This document shows positions 17,801-25,652 of a DNA stretch of 64,000 nt, one piece after another. The position numbers were made by a program, and so were the translations under genes. Each line of letters opens with the position of its first letter. The stretch's first letter is position 1. The notes under the pieces were generated by a model, which was not told where the DNA came from, made no database searches, and saw only the letters and a list, made by a program, of their open reading frames with translations. Source of the stretch: Microcystis aeruginosa FD4 (GTDB taxonomy: Bacteria > Cyanobacteriota > Cyanobacteriia > Cyanobacteriales > Microcystaceae); NCBI RefSeq assembly GCF_009792235.1, contig NZ_CP046973.1, positions 806,001 through 870,000 of the forward strand, in the 5' to 3' direction.

Positions 17801-18415
17801 ACGATGGGCAATAATTAGGTCTTCATTTATCAGTTCTTTGAGAGTTTCATCGCTAATTAATTCGACTTTTTGCACCTCATGACTGGTACGAAAACCATCA
17901 AAAAAGTGTAGGAAAGGAAGCCGCGTTTCTAGGGTAGTGGCTGTGGCGATCGCTGCTAGATCATGAGCTTCTTGAACGGAATTAGCCGCTAACATAGCCC
18001 AACCCGTACTTCTGGCAGACATAACATCACTATGATCCCCAAAAATTGACAACCCTTGGGCTGCTAAAGCACGGGCCGCCACATGGACCACTGAAGAGGT
18101 TAATTCCCCCGCAATTTTGTAGAAGTTGGGGAGCATTAATAATAATCCCTGGGAGGAAGTGAAAGTAGTAGTTAAAGAGCCTGTTTGTAGCGCTCCGTGC
18201 AGGGTTCCCGCTGCCCCACCTTCGCTCTGCATTTCGATTACGGAAGGGATGGTTCCCCAGAGATTAGCTCTGCGTTCGGCAGCCCAACTATCGGACCATT
18301 CACCCATAGGCGAGGAGGGAGTGATAGGATAAATAGCGATCACTTCACTGAGACGATAGGCAACGCGTGCAACAGCTTCGTTACCATCTATGGTTGCATA
18401 GGTTTTTTTTGTCAT
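14861..18415 (-). CDS. nifJ: Pyruvate:ferredoxin (flavodoxin) oxidoreductase
   Basis: 1184 residues, full length. Domains in order: pyrimidine-binding domain (IAIYPITPSSPMGEWSD near residue 30), the gamma/transketolase-like domain, a two-[4Fe-4S] ferredoxin domain with CVQCGKCVLVCPHAVI (about 690) and CTGCGLCVDVCPA (about 750), a further cluster-ligand region ACAGCGETPY, and the thiamine diphosphate domain with GDGWAYDIGYGGLDHVL (about 972) and NTGGQASK. It converts pyruvate and CoA to acetyl-CoA, CO2 and reduced ferredoxin or flavodoxin. In non-diazotrophic cyanobacteria it serves dark fermentation and low-light mixotrophy. No nif genes are in view. Confidence 0.97.
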   Translation of the reverse strand: MTKKTYATIDGNEAVARVAYRLSEVIAIYPITPSSPMGEWSDSWAAERRANLWGTIPSVIEMQSEGGAAGTLHGALQTGSLTTTFTSSQGLLLMLPNFYKIAGELTSSVVHVAARALAAQGLSIFGDHSDVMSARSTGWAMLAANSVQEAHDLAAIATATTLETRLPFLHFFDGFRTSHEVQKVELISDETLKELINEDLIIAHRQRALTPDRPVLRGTAQNPDVYFQARESVNPFYHACPDIAQKIMDRFAQLTGRQYHLYEYHGATDAERVIILMGSGAETVHETVDYLNQNGAKVGVLKVRLYRPFAAEKLLAALPTTVKKIAVLDRCKEPGAGGDPLYLDVVNAFMEDYEGQLPKIVGGRYGLSSKEFTPAMVAGIFDNLNLDKPKNHFTIGIVDDLTFSSLEYDRSFSTEPDKVVRAVFYGLGSDGTVGANKNSIKIIGEDTDNYAQGYFVYDSKKSGSVTVSHLRFGPEPIRSTYLITDANFIACHQWEFIEQFDLLETAKPNSIFLLNSPYPPEEVFSHLPRNLQQTIIDKNLQVYTINATQVAKEAGMGSRINTVMQVCFFALAGVLSREEAIAQIKKAIRKTYGKKGEEIVQMNIKAVDSALEHLYQVPIPATVTPEAFELRPPIPDTAPAFVREVLGKIIARHGEELPVSALPNDGTYPTATSQWEKRNIAQEIPVWDADVCVQCGKCVLVCPHAVIRSKVYDEAELATAPETFKVANAKDHDWKRLKFTIQVAAEDCTGCGLCVDVCPAKNKSQPRLRAINMAPQLPLREQERVNWDFFLNLPNPDRLSLNLNKINHQQMQEPLFEFSGACAGCGETPYVKLVSQLFGDRMIVANATGCSSIYGGNLPTTPWAVNAEGRGPAWSNSLFEDNAEFGLGFRVSIDKQAEFAAELLATLASEIGESLAADILNCHQVDEAEIYEQRQRVEALKSRLGQLTPTTQVKMLLSVADYLVKKSVWIVGGDGWAYDIGYGGLDHVLASGRNVNILVMDTEVYSNTGGQASKATPRAAVAKFASGGKPGPKKDLGLMAMTYGNVYVASVAMGARNEQTIKAFLEAEAYNGPSLIIAYSHCIAHGINMTTAMNHQKEVVESGRWLMYRYHPDLAKEGKNPLQLDSRAPKLTVAQTLYSENRFKMLATSKPEEAKRLLKEAQADVDTRWQMYQYLAAKGTGSKE

Positions 18416-19123
18416 GTGTTCCCCTTAGTTTTTACGATATTTGTCGGGATTTTAAGTTTTTTTACGGCTCAATTTCGCACTAAATATCCTCTCGTTTCCC
18501 TGACAACCGAAGGATTTTCTTTGAGCGTCGCTTTTGACTCCCTATCTACTATTGGACGCTTACGGCAGACAGGCTTAAGTAGAGCAATTTTTCTGTCTCC
18601 ACCTCGATCATTATCCAGATTCTCGGCTTTCTAGCAATTCGTTATTTTTTCTTAATACGCTGCTGAGTTTGCCGGCAATTGCCACCGGGATTAATTAATA
18701 TTCAGAATTGAGATAAAAATTAATGATACTTTTTTAAAAAAAGTGCTAGGTCAGAAGATAAGCTGTTGACTATCTAAATTACTCGTTAAGACTGTCTATG
18801 AGAAGGGAGAAGGAATTATGAATTATTAATTATGAAGTGGGGAGAAGGGAGACTTTTCAGTTATCAGTGAACAGTAATCAGTAATCAGTGAACCGATACG
18901 GACTTTCTCGTAAAGGTGAAGCACAGATTAACCCTTGCTAATCAAGTATTGTAGCCGCAAGAACGAACCTCATCTATCTGAGAAACGCTGTAACTCGCAT
19001 CTGATAACTGATAACTGATAACTGATAACTGATTCAAGGCTGACGACCGTCTCCTAACCAAGCACGACAATTTTTGATTTTTGCAAGAGATCTAATAACC
19101 AGTTGATTTAGTCAGCCGATGAA
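18416..19123. other. Long nifJ-lexA spacer with repeats
   Basis: No convincing gene. It contains variant heptamers (CAGTAATCAGT and similar) at about 18858-18895, a CTGATAA array at 19001-19033, and a solo end of a family C element (TTTTTGCAAGAGATCT, to about 19093). Promoters of the divergent nifJ and lexA should lie at its two edges. Confidence 0.7.
19001..19033. repeat. CTGATAA heptamer array
   Basis: Four to five copies of CTGATAA upstream of lexA. Confidence 0.9.
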
Positions 19124-19176
19124 GTTAAGATGTACTAGGTTAAACACAAATGAACTAAAGTACAAATTATCTTAAC
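19124..19176 (+). promoter_or_regulatory. Candidate operator of lexA
   Basis: A nested dyad. GTTAAGAT (19124-19131) pairs with ATCTTAAC (19169-19176). Inside it TGTACT (19131-19136) pairs with AGTACA (about 19158-19163). It ends 21 bases before the lexA ATG, where an autoregulatory site would be expected. Binding by LexA itself is inference. Confidence 0.5.
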
Positions 19177-19197
19177 CCAAGGATAGGAAAATAGATC

Positions 19198-19812
19198 ATG
19201 ACTAACCTCGAAACCCTTACTCAAGCGCAACAGGAGTTGTACGACTGGCTAATTGAGTATATTCGCACTACTCAACACGCCCCTTCCATCCGGCAAATGA
19301 TGCGAGCGATGAATTTACGCTCTCCCGCACCGATTCAAAGCCGTTTAGAACGTTTACGCGCCAAAGGCTATATTGATTGGACAGAAGGAAAAGCACGCAC
19401 CCTGCGGATTCTCAAACAACCAGTGCAAGGTTTACCGATTCTAGGCGCGATCGCTGCTGGTGGTTTAGTGGAACCCTTCACCGATGTGGAAGAAAAACTC
19501 GATCTTTCTAACCTGTTTCAACGCAGTCAAGACTGTTATGCCCTGCGCGTTTCCGGAGACAGTATGATCGAGGATCATATTGCCGATGGGGATCTGGTGA
19601 TTATGCGTTCTCTCACAGGCGATGAAGCCGTCTCCAATGGGGAAATCGTCGCCGCCAGAGTCGAAGGCCACGGCACTACTTTAAAACGTTTCTACCAAGA
19701 AGGGGAAATCATCACTCTCCAACCCTCCAATCAAAAATATCAACCAATTACAGCCAATACTGAACAAGTACAAGTGCAAGGGGTTTTAGTTGGTGTTTGG
19801 CGCGGTTATTAG
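19198..19812 (+). CDS. lexA: LexA-family repressor
   Basis: 204 residues. The N-terminal winged-helix domain (LTQAQQELYDWLIEYIRTT...APSIRQMMRAMNL) is followed by an S24 peptidase domain. Self-cleavage features are all visible: an Ala87-Gly88 pair in LGAIAAGG, Ser122 in VSGDSM, and Lys163 in GTTLKRFY. LexA normally represses DNA-repair genes until RecA-stimulated cleavage. In some cyanobacteria LexA lacks cleavage residues and regulates carbon or redox genes instead; this one appears cleavage-competent by sequence. A GC-rich hairpin follows the gene. Confidence 0.92.
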   Translation: MTNLETLTQAQQELYDWLIEYIRTTQHAPSIRQMMRAMNLRSPAPIQSRLERLRAKGYIDWTEGKARTLRILKQPVQGLPILGAIAAGGLVEPFTDVEEKLDLSNLFQRSQDCYALRVSGDSMIEDHIADGDLVIMRSLTGDEAVSNGEIVAARVEGHGTTLKRFYQEGEIITLQPSNQKYQPITANTEQVQVQGVLVGVWRGY

Positions 19813-19820
19813 CCAAAACT

Positions 19821-19840
19821 GGGGCGCACTCAAGCGCCCC
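19821..19840 (+). terminator. Possible terminator of lexA
   Basis: GGGGCGC and GCGCCCC form a perfect 7-bp stem with a 6-base loop, 9 bases past the stop codon. There is no long T run, so it may be an imperfect terminator. Confidence 0.55.
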
Positions 19841-19940
19841 GATAATTGTTCCTCACCTTGCTCCCGCAAAAGAATCGGGTTGGCAGACTAGGATAATATA
19901 AGGGTTTTAGCCTATCCGGAACTCAGGTGTCTTAAATTTT

Positions 19941-20207
19941 ATGCCCAAAAAACAGAAATATCCCCATCTCTTGGGATCAAAATGGACGGCAAAACAAAAA
20001 ACATGGGGCTGGCGACATTTTCAAGTGGTCAATCGTCAAAATCGCGGTCAATGGGTTTTCGCCGAATTAGTCGCTTCCTGCGATCCGACTGTCCGCTTCT
20101 GGATTAATGCCAAACAGTTGCAAGACGCAAATCTCTGGCAATCAGGTTGGCAAACCCTGACGGAAATCAACCAACCCGACACCGCCGACGAGATTATCGT
20201 AAATTAA
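19941..20207 (+). CDS. TIGR02450-family Trp-rich protein
   Basis: 88 residues with eight Trp. The opening YPHLLGSKWTAKQKTWGWRHFQVV and the following WVFAELVASCDPTVRFWI match the small Trp-rich family known from cyanobacteria and proteobacteria. Its function is not known. It follows lexA by 128 bases on the same strand; the hairpin between them suggests separate transcription. Confidence 0.85.
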   Translation: MPKKQKYPHLLGSKWTAKQKTWGWRHFQVVNRQNRGQWVFAELVASCDPTVRFWINAKQLQDANLWQSGWQTLTEINQPDTADEIIVN

Positions 20208-20300
20208 TTTCACCAAAAGTTAACACTTGTTTATACTCAGGGCTGGCTGAATATCAGTAGGAGCTTTGCTAGAAAAGGGTTTTGGGCTTTTTTTTGCCAA

Positions 20301-20359
20301 AAAGTGCCAGAAACAAACGTTGAGAAATCGATCGGAGGGACTCAAAACCCTGGCACTTT
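20301..20359. repeat. Inverted repeat AAAGTGCCAG / CTGGCACTTT
   Basis: Perfect 10-base arms at 20301-20310 and 20350-20359 enclose 39 bases. This may be a tiny mobile element or a structured RNA. It is followed by a GCG-rich stretch with AGCGCTCGCGTAGCGAG. Confidence 0.6.
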
Positions 20360-20555
20360 CCGGAGGCGAACGCAAAGCGCTCGCGTAGCGAGAATGCGAA
20401 GGATGCGGCTTCCTAGCGTGCGAGGTCATTCTGTTATTCTGACTTCCCCGACCGACGACCTATTCCTAACCCCACCAACAGATTTTTTCAGCAAACCCCA
20501 CTTAAGCAGCATTGACTAGGCTGGAGCAAAAGCCCTATAATGCCGGAGTCTAAGT

Positions 20556-20778
20556 AGGGTCTGCTGAAAAAGTTTTTCGGTGGGGGCAGGGTGTGGAGTG
20601 TAGGGTGTAGGGTGTAGGGTGTGGGGTTTTAGGGATTTTGAGGGGGTCAATTACCTAATTTTCAGGGAAAAAGTACCTGAATTTTACCCCCGATCACTCC
20701 AATGGTTGGCACTTTTTGAGGTCAAAAAAGTCTAAAAGTCTTGCCCAACAAGGTTTTTAGATTTATTCAGCCAACCCT
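20556..20778. mobile_element. MITE family A, copy nested in a family B end
   Basis: 223 bp from AGGGTCTGCTGAAAAAG to TTTATTCAGCCAACCCT. The 4-mer AAGT is repeated at 20552-20555 and 20779-20782. The right-hand AAGT is also the outer end of the family B element at 20779-20901, so family A inserted into that end. Confidence 0.88.
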
Positions 20779-20901
20779 AAGTGGGGAGGCACAATTATTT
20801 GTAGGATGGGTTAGCGCACTTCGTAACATAATTGGGCATTGGGTTTCATGCTTCAAACCAACCTACGTTCATCTGATATTTAATTCCACCCACCCACTTA
20901 G
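20779..20901. mobile_element. MITE family B copy
   Basis: About 123 bp, closely similar to 2788-2910, with ends AAGTGGGGAGGCAC and CCACCCACTTA. Confidence 0.85.
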
Positions 20902-21139
20902 GTTGCCAATGTAGTAACTGAGCAATGACAAAAGAACAGGGTCGCCTACAGGTCGATAACCAACAGGGCAGGCAAATCTAAGCACCGAAATCTCTTGTTT
21001 TAGGCTTGGAAAGATACCCCCTCTTTGAGAGATTCTCTTAAAATCGATTGTTGGTGTGTGTTAGCAAAAAAGTATTGTAAAGTTTCAATACAAATATAGT
21101 TATATCTAGTCATTCATGGTAATATGTACAGACAAAACT

Positions 21140-21296
21140 ATCGGACTAGGCAAAAAAAACAGGAATAAGTTATCGAACGGCTTGGAGGTGGTGGAAACAA
21201 GGGAATTTAACAGGCTATCAATTGCCTTCCGGTACAATTATCACAACGGATAACAACCCTTCAAAACCCGACGCTGAGTTAAAAGACAACGGATAA
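21140..21296 (+). pseudogene. IS607-type serine recombinase tnpA remnant
   Basis: One frame reads KLSD-stop-AKKTGISYRTAWRWWKQGNL and then TGYQLPSGTIITT, which is the N-terminal MerR-like helix-turn-helix of IS607 TnpA proteins (usually KLSDWAKKxGISY). A TAG replaces the expected Trp codon. The frame ends at TAA 21294-21296 and the resolvase catalytic domain is missing, so tnpA has a nonsense codon and a large deletion. Confidence 0.75.
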
Positions 21297-21298
21297 CA

Positions 21299-22469
21299 AT
21301 GTTAGTAGCAGAAAGACACATTATCAAGAAAGGACATCGATTTTGGGCTGAAATAGATAATTGATCTTGGCAGTCTAAAAATCTCTACAACTCAGCCAAT
21401 TATTTAATCCGACAAAACTTCATTTATAGCCATGGCTATTTGACCTATAATCAGATGGCCTCTCTGAGGTCAGACACAGAACAGTATCAAGCTTTACCTG
21501 CTAAAGTTTCCCAACAAGTTTTAAGAGGATTAGACCGGAACTGGAAATCATTTTTTGCCGCTTCATCCGAGTTTAAAAGTCACCCCGATAAATTTCTGGT
21601 CAGACCCAAAATCCCTGGCTATAAAGAGCCAAAAAAAGAAGGACGAAATCTCTTAGTTTACACAATTCAAGCCATCAGCAAAGTAGGTCTTAAGCAAGGA
21701 TTAGTCAAGCTATCAGGTACTTCAATTGCGTTGCCGACGAGAGGGTTAGAGCGCCTAGCAGAAGTCAGAATAGTTCCTAAATGTGATTGTTATGTAATCG
21801 AGGTAATTTATGATAAAACCGAACAGTTCTTAGCTCCTAATGAAAAGATAGCTGCGATAGATTTAGGCATAGATAGGGTTGGCTGAATAAATCTAAAAAC
21901 CTTGTTGGGTAAGACTTTTAGACTTTTTGTCAATCAAAAAGTACCGGATATGGGAGTGTTCGGGGGGAAAATTCAGATACTTTTTCCCTGAAAATTAGGT
22001 AATTGACACCCTCAAAATCGGTAAAACCCTACACCCCACACCCTACACCCCACACCCTACCCCCACGAAAAACTTTTTGCCGCAAACCCTAGATAATTTG
22101 ATGGCTGTAACTTCAAATCAACCGGATTTTATCCCTTTGTTGATTAATGGCAGACCGTTAAAAAGCCTGAATCAATTTTATAACCAACGTCGAGCTAAGT
22201 TACAATCTCTGTTAAAAGGTAATCGTCAAAGTTCCCAGAGGATTCGCCGTTTAACTCGATGTCGAAATCAGAAAGTAGATGATTATCTTCATAAGGCTAC
22301 AGGAAAAAGAATTTCGCGAGGGTTATATCGTACAGATAGAGGATTTCTTTGCCAATCTGATGTCATGGGTTCCTACAACATTTTGCGAAAAGCATTCCCA
22401 AATGCGTTTAACCGCTATGGGATAGAGAGGTGCGTAGTTCACCCAAGGAGAATCAATCTCTCGAAGTAA
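21299..22469 (+). pseudogene. IS605/IS607-type tnpB, interrupted and internally deleted
   Basis: From the ATG at 21299 the frame reads MLVAERHIIKKGHRFWAEI, meets TGA at 21362-21364, and continues with SWQSKNLYNSANYLIRQNFIY typical of TnpB. The RuvC-I motif IAAIDLGID is cut at its end by a MITE (21875-22090) and resumes with NLMAVTSNQPDFIPLLINGR. After DDYLHKATGKRIS the sequence jumps to the C-terminal SDVMGSYNILRKAFPNAF region, so the segment with RuvC-II and most of the zinc finger is lost. It therefore carries three separate lesions. TnpB proteins are RNA-guided nucleases in live elements; this one cannot be active. Confidence 0.88.
21875..22090. mobile_element. MITE family A inside tnpB (inverted)
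   Basis: 216 bp from AGGGTTGGCTGAATAAAT to CGCAAACCCT, flanked by the 4-mer AGAT at 21871-21874 and 22091-22094. Removal restores the tnpB frame AIDLGID-NLMAVT exactly. Confidence 0.93.
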
Positions 22470-22559
22470 AAGTGAAGGGAATTTCTGAAATGGAATTCAG
22501 TCTGTCTATAGTTGACTATACTTTTACTAACTATTACCAACATAACAGACAAAATCCTC

Positions 22560-23324
22560 ATGCGAACCTTAGCGATCGGCGATATTCATGGTTGCTCGAA
22601 AGCTCTAGATCACTTGCTAGAGATCGTCAATCCCAAACCGCAAGATACTTTAATCACCCTTGGTGATTACGTTAATAAGGGTAGAGACTCGAAAGGGGTG
22701 ATCGATCGCCTGATTTCCCTACATAAACAGGGAAATTTGATTCCCCTCAAAGGTAATCACGAGATTATCATGCTGCAAGCCCGTCATAACCCCCTCAAAC
22801 AGCGTCTCTGGTTAGAAAAAGGCGGTAAAGCTACTCTAAAATCCTACAGCGAAGGCCACCTGATTAAAATTCCCGAATCCCACTGGGATTTTTTAGGAAA
22901 AGTCTGTATAAATAGCTACGAAACGGCAAATCATTTATTTGTTCACGCTAGTCTCGATCCCCATCTACCCCTGGCCAGACAACCAGAATACAAACTCTTT
23001 TGGGAGAAATTTCAACATCCCGCCGCCCATAGTTCGGGAAAAACCATGATTTGTGGCCATACCAGCCAAAAAAGCGGTAAACCAGTTAATCTCGGCCATG
23101 CCATTTGTATTGATACTTGGGCTTACGGCAAAGGTTGGTTAAGTTGTTTAGATGTGGAAACGGGGAAATTGTGGCAGACTAACCAGCGAGGAAATTTTCG
23201 CATTAGCCATATTCAAGATTATTATCGTTCATCCTCTCTAGGTCAGGACATTAAGGACGGTTCGCCGATTTTTGGCCGTTCACTCTTGTCAAGAGCGGCA
23301 GCAATGACATTTAAGGGCAAATAA
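22560..23324 (+). CDS. PPP-family serine/threonine protein phosphatase
   Basis: 254 residues from the ATG at 22560, chosen because MRTLAIGDIHG is the normal family start. The metal-binding motifs are present in order: GDIHGC (7-12), GDYVNKGRDS, GNHE, and later histidines in LFVHASL and CGHTSQKSG. This is the bacterial PPP/diadenosine-tetraphosphatase-like group, which dephosphorylates Ser/Thr (sometimes Tyr) residues with two metal ions. The 3' end overlaps the convergent protease gene by 82 bases, so both C-termini are encoded on opposite strands of the same DNA. Confidence 0.88.
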   Translation: MRTLAIGDIHGCSKALDHLLEIVNPKPQDTLITLGDYVNKGRDSKGVIDRLISLHKQGNLIPLKGNHEIIMLQARHNPLKQRLWLEKGGKATLKSYSEGHLIKIPESHWDFLGKVCINSYETANHLFVHASLDPHLPLARQPEYKLFWEKFQHPAAHSSGKTMICGHTSQKSGKPVNLGHAICIDTWAYGKGWLSCLDVETGKLWQTNQRGNFRISHIQDYYRSSSLGQDIKDGSPIFGRSLLSRAAAMTFKGK

Positions 23325-24490
23325 CTGGGGTAAACTCCCTCGCGAGCGCGTTTAATATCCGTTTCCTCTAGGGGAAGTTGGTATTTAATCGCAATTGCCT
23401 TGAGGATATCGCCGCGATCGATCACTCCTGCTACGGCGGAGGCCGGTGTTAACACCGTGATCATGCGGTCTGGGATAGTTTCCAGTTTCTGCACCACTGT
23501 CACTAAGGGGGTTTTTTCCTCAACAGTGGCAATTTCCCCGAGGGGATGGGCAATATCAAGCAGTTGTTTTTCTGACCAGAAACTGCGCTCGATCGCCTGT
23601 AAATCTGCCACTCGAATTAATCCCCGATAACGCCCCTCGGAGGCGGCAAAATAAGCAGTATTAGCCGCTGCTTGGTCTAAAACGTATTCTTGGACGAATT
23701 CCTCTAGGGTTTGATGGGCGTTTAAAACCCGCAAATTTCTGCTCATCACCTCTCCCGCTTGCAAATTGAGGAGACTTTCCTGTAAATTAGTCAAATTATC
23801 GTAGGCACGGGCATTTCTGAGGATAAACCAGCCGATTAATCCTAACCAAGCACCCCCCACGTCTGCCGTCAAGAGAACCAAGAAAATCCCCAAAATAATC
23901 CCCAACCAACCGATGAATTGACCACTGATCGCAGCCCAATGTAAACCTTTCCAGCGATCGCCCGTTGCTTGCCAGACCATTGCTTTGAAAATTTGACCGC
24001 CATCGAGGGGTAAACCGGGGATAAGATTAAATAGAGCCAAAAACAGGTTAATTATCGCTAAATGACCGCATATATAGGTTAAATTAGCGTTTAAATAGGG
24101 TAAGTGACTGGCTAGGGATAAGAGACAAAACAGGAGAAAACTGACGAGGGGTCCAGCGATCGCTACTTGCAGGGCCTCTGGAGGAGTCCGAGATTCTCGA
24201 TCGATCGAGGCCATACCTCCAAAGAGAAACAGGGTAATGGAATTGACCTCGATGCCTTGGCAACGAGCCATGAAACTATGACCTAATTCGTGGAGTAAAA
24301 CCGAGATAAACAGCAATAAAGCCATGATTAAACCAAGTAACCACGCTAAACCGAAACTCTGGGCGGCCAGAGACTGAATTTCTGCATCGGTGGCATTGAT
24401 CAGGGTGACAAAAGCCAAAATCAGAAACCACGAGGAATCAATATAGATAGGAATGCCCAATAAAGAGCCGATTCGCCAATTTGTACGCAT
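23243..24490 (-). CDS. Site-2 protease family M50 with CBS domains, second copy
   Basis: 415 residues and a clear paralogue of the gene at 2999-4120. HELGH is at residues 67-71, NLIPGLPLDGG near 155-165, with membrane helices around them and two CBS-type modules from about 245 (EVMSRNLRVLNAHQTLEEFV and VEEKTPLVTVVQKLETIPDR). The C-terminal 35 residues exceed the paralogue and overlap the phosphatase gene. Likely role: regulated intramembrane proteolysis with nucleotide sensing. The substrate is unknown. Downstream (left) there is no room for a private terminator. Confidence 0.88.
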   Translation of the reverse strand: MRTNWRIGSLLGIPIYIDSSWFLILAFVTLINATDAEIQSLAAQSFGLAWLLGLIMALLLFISVLLHELGHSFMARCQGIEVNSITLFLFGGMASIDRESRTPPEALQVAIAGPLVSFLLFCLLSLASHLPYLNANLTYICGHLAIINLFLALFNLIPGLPLDGGQIFKAMVWQATGDRWKGLHWAAISGQFIGWLGIILGIFLVLLTADVGGAWLGLIGWFILRNARAYDNLTNLQESLLNLQAGEVMSRNLRVLNAHQTLEEFVQEYVLDQAAANTAYFAASEGRYRGLIRVADLQAIERSFWSEKQLLDIAHPLGEIATVEEKTPLVTVVQKLETIPDRMITVLTPASAVAGVIDRGDILKAIAIKYQLPLEETDIKRAREGVYPSYLPLNVIAAALDKSERPKIGEPSLMS

Positions 24491-24494
24491 AATT

Positions 24495-24722
24495 TTTAGT
24501 GGGGAAGTGGGAAGTGGGGAAGTGGGGAAGTGGGGAAGTGGGGTGTGGGGAAGTGGGGAAGTGGGGAAGTGGGGAATGGGGGAATGGGGAAGTGGGGAAT
24601 GGGGAAGTGGGGAATGGGGAAGTGGGGGAATTCAACTAAAACCCTAAAACCCTAAAACCCTAAAACCCTAAATCCCTAAATCCCTAAATCCCTAAATCCC
24701 TAACCCCTAACCCCTAAAACCT
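24495..24722. repeat. Composite repeat tract, inverted copy
   Basis: GTGGGGAA units (about 24499-24630), then the linker seen in reverse as GGGGGAATTCAACTAAAA, then CCCTAAAA and CCCTAAAT units (about 24640-24718) that resemble plant-type telomere repeats. It lies between the M50 gene and the FHA gene. Confidence 0.9.
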
Positions 24723-24730
24723 GTCCCCTT

Positions 24731-25363
24731 TTAAGACATTTGGAAAATAAAAGTCATTTTGTCCCCTTTACCGAGGGAAATGCGATCGCCAGCCCGGAGA
24801 CGATGACGATTGCCGGGGGGTAGGGGATTGTGATTAACGTAGGTTCCGTTGGCGCTGCCGGTGTCTTCAAGGTAATAGATGCCCGCTTCGACGCGGATAT
24901 CGGCATGAACCCGGGAGACGATATCAGAATCGGGAAAACCGGAAACATCGATATCGGGGGGAATGCGATCGTTAGGTTTGCCGATATGAATTACCGATAG
25001 ATGTAGGGGTAATTCAATTTTGCTATCGGTTTGCAGGTGCTGGAGACTAGCTATTTCCGTCTGTAAGCGGGTGGCAGCCGGAACCGGTGGAGGAGCAACA
25101 GGAGGAGGTGCGATCGAGGCGACGGTGGCTGTAGGGACTGGTGGGACGGGTTCCGGTTCCGGTTCCGGTTCGGCCTCGGCTGCCACCATGGGAACGGAAT
25201 TAGGCTGTAAATTGTAGCCACACTGACCGCAAAAGGTGGCATCAGTTTGGATGGTTGCCCCACAACTAGGACAGGAAGACATCCGCGGCAAGGGAGTGTA
25301 ACAGGCCTCGCATTGACTGGCCTCATCGGGGTTAGTATGTTCGCAATTAGGACAAACGATCAT
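24731..25363 (-). CDS. Double zinc-ribbon plus FHA-domain protein
   Basis: 210 residues. Two zinc ribbons come first: CPNC...CEAC (residues 4-21) and CPSC...CGQC (31-48). A flexible Glu-Pro and Val-Pro-Ala-rich linker covers about 50-110. An FHA domain closes the protein with HIGKPND, SDIVSRVHADI and GSANGTYVN (about 127-195), the phosphothreonine-binding loops. It is probably a phospho-dependent adaptor for Ser/Thr kinase signalling. The nearby PPP phosphatase is a thematic but unproven partner. Confidence 0.88.
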   Translation of the reverse strand: MIVCPNCEHTNPDEASQCEACYTPLPRMSSCPSCGATIQTDATFCGQCGYNLQPNSVPMVAAEAEPEPEPEPVPPVPTATVASIAPPPVAPPPVPAATRLQTEIASLQHLQTDSKIELPLHLSVIHIGKPNDRIPPDIDVSGFPDSDIVSRVHADIRVEAGIYYLEDTGSANGTYVNHNPLPPGNRHRLRAGDRISLGKGDKMTFIFQMS

Positions 25364-25394
25364 TTTTAAGGAAAAAGGAAAAAGTTAAAAAGCA

Positions 25395-25650
25395 GATTAG
25401 GGTTTTAGGGTTTTAGGTGTTGGGGTGTTGGGGTGTTGGGGTGTTAGGGTGTTGGGGTGTTATACCAAATTTCTAAATCCATGACAGACATCCACGCTCG
25501 AATGCTTGCCAAACCTTCATTCGTTGTGACGCGAATAAAGAAAAATGGTATTAAGGTTTTGGGGTGTTAGGGTTTTAGTTGAAATTCCCCCATTCCCCCA
25601 TTTCCCCATTTCCCCATTTCCCCATTTCCCCATTCCTCCATTCCCCTATT
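25395..25650. repeat. Composite repeat tract between the FHA gene and pgl
   Basis: GGGGTGTT/GGGTTTTA units, then TTTTAGTTGAAATTCCCCCA, then CCCCATTT units up to the pgl stop codon. The G-rich array is split by the small element at 25461-25552. Confidence 0.88.
25461..25552. mobile_element. Small MITE with TATACCA/TGGTAT ends
   Basis: About 92 bp, from TATACCAAATTTCTAAATCC to GAAAAATGGTATT. It interrupts the octamer array, whose units resume afterwards. Confidence 0.7.
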
Positions 25651-25652
25651 CT

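Noticed and set aside
18126..18634. Plus-strand frames over the nifJ 5' end
   Set aside because: Antisense shadows of a gene with clear motifs, with no ribosome site.
19198..19812. LexA as a cleavage-dead cyanobacterial type
   Set aside because: Ala-Gly, Ser and Lys of self-cleavage are all present.
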